The notes: a model not told the origin generated them from the letters alone. 6,875 bases of DNA from Desulfobacterales bacterium C00003060 (GCA_001751085.1 MAXP01000273.1:1-6875); one strand, 5' to 3'. Numbered from the stretch's first letter, positions 1-6,647 are shown. A program made the numbers and translations.

Positions 1-261
1 CGGGCAGATGATTATGAGATATTGCAGAAAGCGATTTCTGAAAATCGAATTCTTATTACTCTTGATGAACATTTTGGTGATTGGGTAATCCTCCCACTCA
101 GCAAACATCCGGGAGTAATTCGACTGAAGGTCAATCCTGCAACGTCGAAAAATGCTATCAACCTTATTCTGCCATTTTTACGACTCTATTCTTCAGAACA
201 TTTTAGGAATCGTCTTGTTATACTGTCGTCAAAACGTGCAAAATGGGTTCATACGGCTTAA
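1..261 (+). CDS. DUF5615-type PIN-like protein, 3' part only
   Basis: Reading frame 1 is open from the window edge to a TAA at 259-261 (86 codons), so the N-terminus lies outside the window. A TTG at 22 could look like a start, but the residues before it (RADDYEIL) fit the family's D-x-E-I-L motif, so the frame should be read through. The order DDYEIL, ENRILITLDEHFGDW, then HPGVIRL and a C-terminal RLVIL strand matches DUF5615 proteins, small PIN-like putative toxins usually paired with a DUF433 antitoxin. The acidic residue in ITLDEHFGD corresponds to the conserved T-x-D-x-D-F nuclease-like motif. Only about two thirds of the usual length is seen. A rough count over rows 61-240 gives about 40% GC, against about 53% in a sampled row of qrcB, which hints at separate ancestry. 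It faces the qrc operon (convergent). The family call rests on remembered motifs, not a search. Confidence 0.72.
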   Translation, partial: RADDYEILQKAISENRILITLDEHFGDWVILPLSKHPGVIRLKVNPATSKNAINLILPFLRLYSSEHFRNRLVILSSKRAKWVHTA

Positions 262-376
262 TTCCTACGCAAGTGGTCCGTTTAATCAGGTATTGGACAG
301 GACGCAGAAGCCCTGGAAAGGCGGTGCCAGCTCGCTTTTCTGACGCTGTAAAAAAAAGGTTGGCATTTCTATAACA

Positions 377-500
377 GGTTGGGTTGATCGACCTTTTCTG
401 TTGGGTTGCGCTATGCTGCATGGACTATGTTTCAAAAGAGAAACCTACATTCCGTTGCGAATAGACGGAAACCCAACAGTTTTAATCCCTTAACCCAACC
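377..500. repeat. Nested inverted repeat with GGTTGGGTT core
   Basis: The outer arms are GGTTGGGTT at 377-385 and its exact complement AACCCAACC at 492-500. The inner arms are CTGTTGGGTT at 398-407 and its exact complement AACCCAACAG at 470-479. Between the inner arms are two smaller dyads, GTTTC/GAAAC (429-433/440-444) and TTCCGT/ACGGAA (450-455/465-470). The 12-base spacers between inner and outer arms do not pair with each other. The layout looks like a REP-type or non-autonomous palindromic element, or a degenerate copy of one. Elements with a GGTTGGGTT...AACCCAACC design are, as I recall, dispersed in several bacterial genomes. Only one copy is present in this window. Confidence 0.6.
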
Positions 501-623
501 TACTATGAAAAGTGCAAACTACTTCTCAGATGTTTTGCAGGATCCCGAAAAAACGAAGGTTCGTGACTTGCGGTTTGTGAAGGACAAAAGGGGACAACAA
601 CAGGACAGCATTCAAATTGCGGG

Positions 624-664
624 AAAAAAGCCTATGTTACCCTGCCCGCAGGGCGCGGGCAGGG
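624..664 (-). terminator. Probable transcription terminator of the qrc operon
   Basis: CCCTGCCCGC (640-649) and GCGGGCAGGG (655-664) form a perfect 10-bp GC-rich stem with a 5-base loop. On the minus strand it begins 16 bases after the stop codon of the last small gene. It is followed by nine mixed bases and then a T6 run (624-629). The T run is further from the stem than in a textbook intrinsic terminator, so its efficiency is uncertain. The hairpin's position at the end of the gene set supports the call. Confidence 0.55.
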
Positions 665-680
665 GGATACAATAGCTCTT

Positions 681-845
681 TTACTTGCAGGCATTATAGG
701 CAGTGGTAAACGCTCCTAAAACGACCAATACTTCCATTCCGATCACGGCCAACCAGCTTTCAAACAGGTCATAGGCAAGGCCTCCAAACACTATTGCCGG
801 CGCGCCAAAAATAATGATGATCCCTATCATTCGGGGAATTTGCAT
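681..845 (-). CDS. Small hydrophobic membrane protein (54 aa), last gene of the qrc cluster
   Basis: The frame runs from an ATG at 845 to TAA at 681-683. The start is supported by GAGGGAA at 852-858, six bases upstream. The protein begins MQIPRMIG and appears to have two membrane segments, about residues 5-24 (IIIIFGAPAIVFGG) and 31-50 (WLAVIGMEVLVVLGAF), joined by the short acidic turn AYDLFES. It ends NACK, with a single cysteine next to the C-terminus. No family is recognised. It follows the 53-aa gene by 47 bases, is co-directional with qrcDCBA and lies just before the probable terminator, so it is probably co-transcribed. An accessory subunit or assembly factor of Qrc is possible, but nothing in the sequence proves a function. 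A chance hydrophobic frame is less likely because of the ribosome binding site and the clean two-helix pattern. Confidence 0.65.
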   Translation of the reverse strand: MQIPRMIGIIIIFGAPAIVFGGLAYDLFESWLAVIGMEVLVVLGAFTTAYNACK

Positions 846-892
846 GTTGTGTTCCCTCGCTTTCCTATTCAGTAAGTCTCACGACTACACGA

Positions 893-1054
893 CTAATGGT
901 GATGAGGTTCGTCTTTCTTGCACAGCCAATCCAAGGTAGCACGAATGCCACAGTAGTTCATAAAGATGAACAGGACAACCAAGACTGCATAAAGAGAACC
1001 CATAAACACAAAGTGTACTGGATCGTTTGCCCACTCAAATGCAAATGGAAACAT
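893..1054 (-). CDS. Small single-helix membrane protein (53 aa) directly behind qrcD
   Basis: The ATG at 1054 lies 13 bases after the qrcD stop. Its ribosome binding site GGAAGGA (1062-1068) overlaps the qrcD stop codon (1068-1070), a strong sign of coupled translation. The protein starts MFPFAFEWANDP and has one clear membrane segment at about residues 15-37 (FVFMGSLYAVLVVLFIF, then MNYCGI). A polar tail RATLDWLCKKDEPHHH follows, ending in three histidines before TAG at 893-895. By the positive-inside rule the tail would be cytoplasmic. No family is recognised. Small one-helix proteins occur in related redox complexes, for example HmcD of the Hmc complex, so a structural or assembly role with QrcD is reasonable. 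That role is inference. The two cysteines and terminal histidines could bind a metal but show no known motif. Confidence 0.75.
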   Translation of the reverse strand: MFPFAFEWANDPVHFVFMGSLYAVLVVLFIFMNYCGIRATLDWLCKKDEPHHH

Positions 1055-1067
1055 GGCAGAGTCCTTC

Positions 1068-2300
1068 CTATAATGGATTTAGTTCCTTTTCTTGCGGAAA
1101 AATCGGCAGATACCGATACGAAAGAGATATAACTATGGCACCGGCCCAAAGAGGCATAAGAGTTGTGGCCCATTCCACCCAGTTTGGATGATAACTGAAG
1201 AATTTATCAAACGGCATAACCGGGACCGCAAGGCTTTGCACGGTCATGATCCACCGATTCATAAAGATCCCCGTGCAGTTCAGTAAACACGCAAGCATCA
1301 ACAGCGGCTGATTCTCTCGCGCTCTCTTGGTCAGCAGGATAATGGCCGGAATAACACCCAGGATTCCAACCTCTGTGATTAAGACCCATACACCAAATGG
1401 CTCATTGGCATAAAAGCTGCCGGCTGGAGCACCTACGTTGGCTGCTGTCGACGACACCCAGTATACTGTATCTAATATCTTCAAAACCAGATACCCGGCC
1501 AACAGCCAACCGGAGATCCTGGCAAGTATGTCAATGACATTCCTCTTGACCAACTGCTTCCGTGCAAACTTCTCTGTGATCTTGGTAATCAGTATGGTAA
1601 AGCAGGGGCCACAGGCAATGGCGGAAAGGATGAACAGGAAGAACGTCCACGGCCATACCAGGAACCCTTCGCGGTAGGCAAAAGGCCGGCCGTACAATAC
1701 ACCAGGCACACCCCCCAAAGACCCTTGATGAAAAAAGGAAAGAAATACACCTACGGCCGCTATTGCGGGCATCATCTCATGAAGACGATGCGAAAAAGCG
1801 TGGGGAAATCGGAACTTGTCTATTTGACGGTTCTCCAAAATCAGCGGAACATACTCAATGCACAGGACCATAAAATAACACGAGATACAGAAGGCCACCT
1901 CTGTCAGCATAGAATGGACGTTGGCGTGCCAGAAAATAAACCAACCCCTTAGGGGTTGACCAATATCTATCGCAAGGATGCCCAAGGCGGCCGCATAGCA
2001 GATAACACCGATAACCACGGTAAAATTCACGATGTTATTAAGTTCGTCTATCTTTACGATATACCTTAGAAAACCCGTGAAAAATGCACCTGCACCAAGG
2101 GCGATAACCCCTAAATCTGCGGCAATCCACAGAGCAAACGGATAATTATTATTCATGTTTGTCTGATTCAGGGCAAGGCCCCAGCACAAAAGCGCACCAA
2201 CAACACCCACCATTAAAGGAACATTCAAGATGCCAATCCACACAGCAAACCACTTGAGCGGACACCGTTTGACACCTTCTGGTATTAATGCAGAATCCAT
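1068..2300 (-). CDS. qrcD: Menaquinone reductase, integral membrane subunit (NrfD/PsrC family)
   Basis: QrcD anchors the Qrc complex in the membrane and is thought to hold the menaquinone site that receives electrons from QrcC. A longer frame opens at a GTG at 2324. The ATG at 2300 is preferred because AAAAGGAG (2309-2316) sits eight bases before it and would lie inside the longer version. This gives 410 residues starting MDSALIPEG. About ten hydrophobic segments are visible, near residues 17-44, 55-80, 91-112, 131-152, 177-193, 215-240, 258-283, 301-323, 332-350 and 377-399, matching the ten-helix NrfD/PsrC fold. Candidate functional residues are H129 and E134 (VHSMLTE) and H191-Q192 in SFFHQGSLGG. 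The gene follows qrcC after 37 bases and is coupled to the small gene behind it. PsrC or another NrfD homologue is the alternative, but the neighbouring cytochrome and QrcB-type protein favour QrcD. Confidence 0.88.
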   Translation of the reverse strand: MDSALIPEGVKRCPLKWFAVWIGILNVPLMVGVVGALLCWGLALNQTNMNNNYPFALWIAADLGVIALGAGAFFTGFLRYIVKIDELNNIVNFTVVIGVICYAAALGILAIDIGQPLRGWFIFWHANVHSMLTEVAFCISCYFMVLCIEYVPLILENRQIDKFRFPHAFSHRLHEMMPAIAAVGVFLSFFHQGSLGGVPGVLYGRPFAYREGFLVWPWTFFLFILSAIACGPCFTILITKITEKFARKQLVKRNVIDILARISGWLLAGYLVLKILDTVYWVSSTAANVGAPAGSFYANEPFGVWVLITEVGILGVIPAIILLTKRARENQPLLMLACLLNCTGIFMNRWIMTVQSLAVPVMPFDKFFSYHPNWVEWATTLMPLWAGAIVISLSYRYLPIFPQEKELNPL

Positions 2301-2337
2301 GATCGACTCTCCTTTTGAAAACACTGACGGTTACCGG

Positions 2338-3138
2338 TTAGGCGGGAGTTACACCGTTCCCCTCGTTGCCCACATATACATCCGCCGCCTTTTGCACCCA
2401 ATCTCTTGTCGTGGTATAGTATACCTTTGGATTGGTGCCGAGCTTTTCCAGAAGCCGAAAGGTGCCGGGCGCATCCTTCAATTTACACACCTTGTGCTCC
2501 GGGTTGTCCAAATCTCCAAAGGTAATGGCCCCTCCCGGACAGGCCTCGGTGCAGGCTGTTTGATATTCATCCTCACCAATCTCGCGTCGTTTTTCCGCAT
2601 AGGCCTTGTTTCTGGCCCGCTGGAGCCGATGGAAGCAAAAGCTGCATTTTTCGACTACCCCCCGCATACGAGGCGACACATCAGGGCTGAGGTACTTCTC
2701 CATCCCTTCCGGCCACCTTGGATCCCACCAGTTAAAGACTCGTGCATGGTAAGGACAGGCCGCCATGCAGTACCGGCATCCAAAACAACGCGTATAAACC
2801 TGACTGACAATACCGGTCTCATGATCGTAATCAGTGGCACATGCAGGGCACACAGATACGCAGGGGGTTGCATGATGGTGACCATGACCCTCGCAGTGCA
2901 TGCAAGGCCTGGGAATATAACTGATGTCAGCGTCTGGAAAGGGAAGACCGTTTGAGATCTTATACACGCGCATCCAGAAATTGCTGACCAACTTGTTCGT
3001 ATCGTCTTTCCTGAAGGATATGTTGTTCTCAGCCATACAGGCGACCATGCAAGCGCCACAGCCCGTGCATTTGTCGAGATCAACTACCATGCCGTACTTA
3101 TAAGTCTTCCCGTGTCCTTTCTGATGTTCCTCTTTCAT
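2338..3138 (-). CDS. qrcC: Menaquinone reductase, iron-sulfur subunit (four-cluster ferredoxin-like)
   Basis: QrcC is the periplasmic electron-transfer subunit linking QrcB to QrcD. The 266-residue protein carries four cysteine sets of the PsrB/NrfC/DmsB type: C24-x2-C27-x2-C30-x3-C34; C79-x2-C82-x10-C93-x3-C97; C118-x2-C121-x2-C124-x3-C128; and C165-x2-C168-x27-C196-x3-C200. The second set has a histidine-rich spacer, EGHGHHHATP, where related proteins usually have four residues. There is no leader peptide, so export probably depends on the Tat signal of QrcB, as is known for paired subunits of this superfamily. GAAGGGG at 3144-3150 is a good ribosome binding site five bases before the ATG. 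Only 20 bases separate it from the qrcB stop. The C-terminal 60 residues carry no cluster motif and may contact QrcB or QrcD. In PsrB-type proteins this subunit pairs with an active Mo enzyme, which is not expected here. Confidence 0.9.
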   Translation of the reverse strand: MKEEHQKGHGKTYKYGMVVDLDKCTGCGACMVACMAENNISFRKDDTNKLVSNFWMRVYKISNGLPFPDADISYIPRPCMHCEGHGHHHATPCVSVCPACATDYDHETGIVSQVYTRCFGCRYCMAACPYHARVFNWWDPRWPEGMEKYLSPDVSPRMRGVVEKCSFCFHRLQRARNKAYAEKRREIGEDEYQTACTEACPGGAITFGDLDNPEHKVCKLKDAPGTFRLLEKLGTNPKVYYTTTRDWVQKAADVYVGNEGNGVTPA

Positions 3139-3158
3139 GGTTACCCCTTCTTACCTTA

Positions 3159-5462
3159 CTATGATAAAACGCTGGTCAGTTTAGCCCTAATGCCCCAGGT
3201 TGCACACAGGCCGGAGATCGGGTCTTCCACAACACCCATCAGACTATTTACATTGACCCCCTTGCCCGCCAGGTAGTCGTCATAACCTACGTGACCCAGA
3301 CCCTTGGGCATGCCTATCACTCCCGGCATGATCCCTTCAGAAAGGTGAACGAGAACCTTTCCTTCCCCCTTGGGTGTTTCAATTATGGCATGCTGACCTT
3401 CGGAAAGCCTATAATCCGCAGCCGTTTTAGGATTGACCTCCACAAAGAGCTCGTTGCCTTTTAACTCCGTAGCTTCCAAGGTCTTGGTACAAAATGGCGG
3501 ATTCCCAATAAAGCCATCTGCAAGCCGTATCAATTCAACCGGCATCAAAATCAGCGGATAAGTAGCCTCGTCTCCTTCCGGCTGTATGGGCTGATAGTGG
3601 GGAAGATAGTCCATATCCTTGCTAATTCTCATGCCGGCCTTGTCAAAGGCCGTAGCACAGAACTCAAACTTACCTGACGGGGTGGCAAAGGCCTTCCCCC
3701 ATGCCGGGGGTTTGTAATCGGCTTCCACGTAGCCTGCTTTTTCCAGGGTGTGCCACTTATCCCCCATGGTCTCTTTTAACACGGTCTCATAGTTATCCCA
3801 GGGGAAGGCTTCCGCAACCGTACCACCTATGCCCTTAGCGATGGTCATGAGGACATCTCCCACGTGCCGCGTGTCAAACTGGGGCGACACCACCGGTTGG
3901 AGCAGACCGAGTATCGGTTTTTGCAAACCTACCGGCGTCGGAAAATCCTCCAATCGCTCCAGATACTGATGGTTGGGCAAAATCAGGTCTGCATTATAGG
4001 CCGTGTCATCCATATAGGATGAAAAGCTCACCACAAAGGGAATACGGTCGAAGGCCTTGGCCACAGCCGCAGAATCCAGAGTAGTATAGAATGGATCGGC
4101 CTCGTGAACAAGGAGGGCCTGGATAGTGCCGCCGTTCTCATTGATCTCTTTGGGCCATCTTTCCGGCAGGCACTTAGTCAGAGGGTACCGATTCGAACCG
4201 GCCCCATCTACGCGAGGCTTACTGCAACCAACCTCGGCAGTGGAATCCTGTTTGACTTCCGGCCATGCCTGCGTGGCCACCTCCGGACGAGTCGAGACAC
4301 CGCCCGGCTTATTGATATTGCCTACCAGTGCGTTAAGTGCATGGACAGCCATGCACTCGTATAGACTTCCAGGCAGGGTCCCTTTGCCTCGGCCCCAGAC
4401 CGCCAATGGGCGGTCTGCCTTTGCAAAGTCCTGGGCAAGTTTAACAATATCTTTGGCAGAAAGACCGGTAATCTTTGATACGGCCTCAGGCGAATACTTG
4501 GACAACACCAAACTCTTGAAGCCCATATGGTTCTGGCCTTTGGAGTCATTCCAGTCTTCAAACCCAAAGGCATAATTCTTTACAAAATCAGCGTTATACA
4601 GGGATCCTTTTACGATTACATGGGCCAGACCCAGGGCCAGGGCCGCTTCAGTTCCCGGATTTGCTGCATACCAGATGTCTGCCTTAGCGGCTGTATTGGA
4701 AAGACGTGGCTCAATCTGAACCAGAGTAGCCCGATCTTTCTTATTGCCGGAGCGCCATACGCTGTGAGCCTTAATAACCCGTACAGGTGAACCCCAACCC
4801 TCTATGAGCCCACTCCCAAAGCTCAGGATAAAGCTTGCACGCTCCAGGTCATAGCCCACCGAAGCAGTAGCTCCTTGCATCAGGCCCAAGGCAAATTCAT
4901 AGGTATCCCCGGCGGACGCTGTGCGAATAAAATTAGGTGACCCATAAGCCTTCAGGAAACGATCAAACAACTGCGGCACAGTCCCGCGATCTAAACCCGT
5001 AATACAGGCTACAGTAGAGGCCTGCCCTTTAACACGCAGATCGCCAAGTTTCTTTACAACCTCGTCAATGGCATCTTCCCACGAGATTGTCTCAAATTGA
5101 CCCGATCCTCGTTTGCCCACCCGTCTCAAGGGACTCTGGACCCGCCAGGGGCCATACAGGAGTTGAAGGCCGGCCGCGCCCAGGGGACAAATACCCCCGT
5201 TATTGACCTGGTATCCCTCTCTCCCCTCAATCTTGGTTACACGGTCTCCAACCTTTCGAACCGTGATGCCGCAGCCCCCAGGACAAAGGTTGCAGACTGA
5301 GTCAGCATGGGTGACCACTCCTTCTGGAGGAACCGGCGTCCAAGGCCAATTCTGCGTCCAAATGGCCATATCGTCCGTTAACTTCCAGGGCAAGGGCGAA
5401 AACGTTATACCGGCTCCGGCCCCTAGTGAAAATATTATAAAAGATCGTCTATCCATTTTCAT
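3159..5462 (-). CDS. qrcB: Menaquinone reductase, molybdopterin-oxidoreductase-like subunit
   Basis: This 767-residue protein belongs to the CISM (DMSO-reductase) superfamily. It starts MKMDRRSFIIFSLGAGAG, a Tat-type twin-arginine leader with a hydrophobic stretch. An Fe-S binding set follows at C57-x2-C60-x3-C64-x27-C92. The body has the usual molybdopterin-oxidoreductase domain (about 104-560) and a C-terminal dinucleotide-binding-like domain (about 630-760). At the place where relatives carry the Cys, Sec or Ser that ligates Mo, the sequence reads SPNFIRTASAGD (175-186), with glycine or alanine at the likely ligand site. This agrees with the published view that QrcB contains no Mo and serves as an electron conduit or scaffold. 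The first ATG is favoured by AGGGG seven bases upstream. A 138-base gap separates it from qrcA, and qrcC follows after 20 bases. A catalytic polysulfide or thiosulfate reductase PsrA/PhsA is the alternative, but the missing ligand and the QrcA neighbour argue against it. Confidence 0.88.
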   Translation of the reverse strand: MKMDRRSFIIFSLGAGAGITFSPLPWKLTDDMAIWTQNWPWTPVPPEGVVTHADSVCNLCPGGCGITVRKVGDRVTKIEGREGYQVNNGGICPLGAAGLQLLYGPWRVQSPLRRVGKRGSGQFETISWEDAIDEVVKKLGDLRVKGQASTVACITGLDRGTVPQLFDRFLKAYGSPNFIRTASAGDTYEFALGLMQGATASVGYDLERASFILSFGSGLIEGWGSPVRVIKAHSVWRSGNKKDRATLVQIEPRLSNTAAKADIWYAANPGTEAALALGLAHVIVKGSLYNADFVKNYAFGFEDWNDSKGQNHMGFKSLVLSKYSPEAVSKITGLSAKDIVKLAQDFAKADRPLAVWGRGKGTLPGSLYECMAVHALNALVGNINKPGGVSTRPEVATQAWPEVKQDSTAEVGCSKPRVDGAGSNRYPLTKCLPERWPKEINENGGTIQALLVHEADPFYTTLDSAAVAKAFDRIPFVVSFSSYMDDTAYNADLILPNHQYLERLEDFPTPVGLQKPILGLLQPVVSPQFDTRHVGDVLMTIAKGIGGTVAEAFPWDNYETVLKETMGDKWHTLEKAGYVEADYKPPAWGKAFATPSGKFEFCATAFDKAGMRISKDMDYLPHYQPIQPEGDEATYPLILMPVELIRLADGFIGNPPFCTKTLEATELKGNELFVEVNPKTAADYRLSEGQHAIIETPKGEGKVLVHLSEGIMPGVIGMPKGLGHVGYDDYLAGKGVNVNSLMGVVEDPISGLCATWGIRAKLTSVLS

Positions 5463-5600
5463 AGGTCTTCCCCTTAAGTTAAGCGCCTAAAGTTACGACT
5501 GTCCAAAGTGGCTAAAGTCGGGATTTATGAATCCTCCCGTTCTTACTTAAACTCTAGGTCACTTCTCTTTAGTCCTTAGACACTTCAGCACACTTCCCTC
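5463..5600 (-). other. Gap between qrcA and qrcB, with small dyads
   Basis: This gap is far longer than the others in the cluster (13 to 47 bases). It holds no open frame of note. Two mutually exclusive small hairpins can form: CGGGA/TCCCG (5519-5523/5535-5539) or GGATT/AATCC (5521-5525/5530-5534). Neither is followed by a T run in the direction of transcription, so neither looks like a terminator. CACTTC occurs three times on the plus strand between about 5559 and 5596, and CTAAAGT occurs twice between about 5487 and 5520. The gap may carry an internal promoter or an mRNA processing site, but no clear -10/-35 pair was found. Confidence 0.4.
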
Positions 5601-6293
5601 TTATTTATGGCACACAAAACAGGCGTTGTTTGTACCCTTTTCCTCATGGCACTCTGCACAGTCATCCATCTTCATCCGATCCCAGGTATTCTTCTTGATG
5701 CCTGCGATGTTCCAGCCCCATATATCCCGGCTGTAGCCCGTGAGGATGTTGTACTGGTAGGGCCTCGTATGATCCGATTCCCCAATCGATCCGTGACAGG
5801 TGCCGCAGCTCAGCTCGGCCATGTTGATGTGAGCCGCATGAGAGAAAAAGACACAGTCGGGCTGGCTTGCATAAACGAGCCACGGGATCTCCTTTCCCGG
5901 CTCAATATATTCATCGATGAGCCTGGTTTCTTCAGGATGCTCTCCCATCGCCTCTTCGTGGCACTGGGAGCAGTTTTCTAACTTAGGGATACCAGAAAAG
6001 CTTCCGTCTTCACGGAAAAAATGGCAACTCTCACACCCTTCATCCACAGCTTCTTGATGTACCACATGGCTAAAATCTATGGGCTGTTGTTTTTCGCAAT
6101 ATAGTACTGCCGGAAACAACACCCACCCAACAAACAGACACACGACAACGCCAAGAATAAACACTGGAATGGCTATGAGAAATTCCCACGTCCCTGGTTT
6201 CCCTGGTTCAGGAGCAGCCTCCCCCGGGACATGTTTCTGGGCTGGCTCACCTTCGGCTACGATCTGTTTTTTTTCTTCTTCTGTTGCGCTCAT
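5601..6293 (-). CDS. qrcA: Menaquinone reductase, membrane-anchored multihaem cytochrome c subunit
   Basis: QrcA is the electron entry subunit of Qrc, accepting electrons from type I cytochrome c3 in the periplasm. The 230-residue protein has a charged, proline-rich cytoplasmic N-terminus (1-34), one membrane anchor (about 36-65, EFLIAIPVFILGVVVCLFVG) and a periplasmic haem domain. Five CxxCH motifs are visible at 87-91, 108-112, 163-167, 212-216 and 225-229, the last ending at the penultimate residue. FSH-x2-H patterns at 74-79 and 150-155 supply likely distal histidines, as in cytochrome c7/class III folds. D. vulgaris QrcA is described, from memory, as having six haems, so one may be missing here. 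TTGGAG (6299-6304), five bases before the ATG, supports the start. It is the first gene of the set. ActA of alternative complex III is a distant look-alike, but the remaining genes do not match that complex. Confidence 0.87.
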   Translation of the reverse strand: MSATEEEKKQIVAEGEPAQKHVPGEAAPEPGKPGTWEFLIAIPVFILGVVVCLFVGWVLFPAVLYCEKQQPIDFSHVVHQEAVDEGCESCHFFREDGSFSGIPKLENCSQCHEEAMGEHPEETRLIDEYIEPGKEIPWLVYASQPDCVFFSHAAHINMAELSCGTCHGSIGESDHTRPYQYNILTGYSRDIWGWNIAGIKKNTWDRMKMDDCAECHEEKGTNNACFVCHK

Positions 6294-6341
6294 GGAAACT
6301 CCAAATCGTTAAATTTTGAGAGCTTGAGATTGTAATGTCAG

Positions 6342-6370
6342 TCTATACACATCATGCCGGTACAGAACAA
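6342..6370 (-). promoter_or_regulatory. Candidate promoter close to qrcA
   Basis: On the minus strand TTGTTC (6365-6370) and TATAGA (6342-6347) are separated by 17 bases. They match the sigma-70 consensus at three and four of six positions. Transcription would begin near 6335, giving a leader of about 42 bases before the qrcA ATG. The pair was chosen for its spacing and position; the match is weak and could be chance. Confidence 0.28.
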
Positions 6371-6540
6371 CTGATAACCCAATAATCCACCCCCCCCTTG
6401 CTTTCATTTATCCAAAACCGATATCGTGATCATAACATGCTTGCGGGATTAAGGGCTTGTGCCAAAAAGAGAATTTTTTCAGTTACATGACACTACAGAA
6501 CAGAAATACTGCGACTCCTGTCACGCCAAATTTATCGTTC

Positions 6541-6569
6541 CCTTTACCCCGAAGCCCTGATTTTGTCAA
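6541..6569 (-). promoter_or_regulatory. Candidate distal promoter with perfect -35 box
   Basis: On the minus strand a consensus TTGACA (6564-6569) is followed after 17 bases by TAAAGG (6541-6546), a poor -10 box that matches at only three of six positions. If used, it would give qrcA a leader of about 240 bases. It lies downstream of the hairpin-rich block, which fits a new start for the qrc operon. Confidence 0.28.
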
Positions 6570-6647
6570 GGAAAAATCACAGTAAGACCATAAAGCTAAG
6601 CCTATTATTCATAACAACAGGGCCATCACTCCTCATACATATTCCCC

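Larger units (their letters stand above)
262..680. other. Intergenic stretch between convergent genes; no convincing gene
   Basis: No reading frame here has both a plausible start with a ribosome binding site and a recognisable product. An open frame at 406-675 (plus) starts at TTG inside the inverted repeat and reads through the GC hairpin, so it is probably spurious. The stretch holds a nested inverted repeat at 377-500 and a terminator-like hairpin at 640-664. An A8 tract at 351-358 is also present. It separates the end of the qrc operon from the convergent toxin-type gene. Confidence 0.6.

Noticed and set aside
2300..2324. GTG at 2324 as the qrcD start, adding eight residues (MFSKGESI).
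   Set aside because: The extension would contain the strong ribosome binding site AAAAGGAG, which is correctly spaced for the ATG at 2300.
2230..2955. Long plus-strand open frame of 241 codons.
   Set aside because: It lies antisense across qrcD and qrcC, has no recognisable domain, and the opposite strand has clear conserved cysteine motifs.
4126..4575. Plus-strand open frame of about 149 codons within qrcB.
   Set aside because: It is antisense to a well-supported QrcB domain and has low-complexity composition without recognisable motifs.
1068..6293. Alternative complex III or polysulfide reductase (Act or Psr) instead of Qrc.
   Set aside because: Act operons carry a fused MopB-ferredoxin ActB and further subunits (ActD-F), none of which is seen. 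Psr lacks a multihaem cytochrome partner and keeps its Mo ligand.
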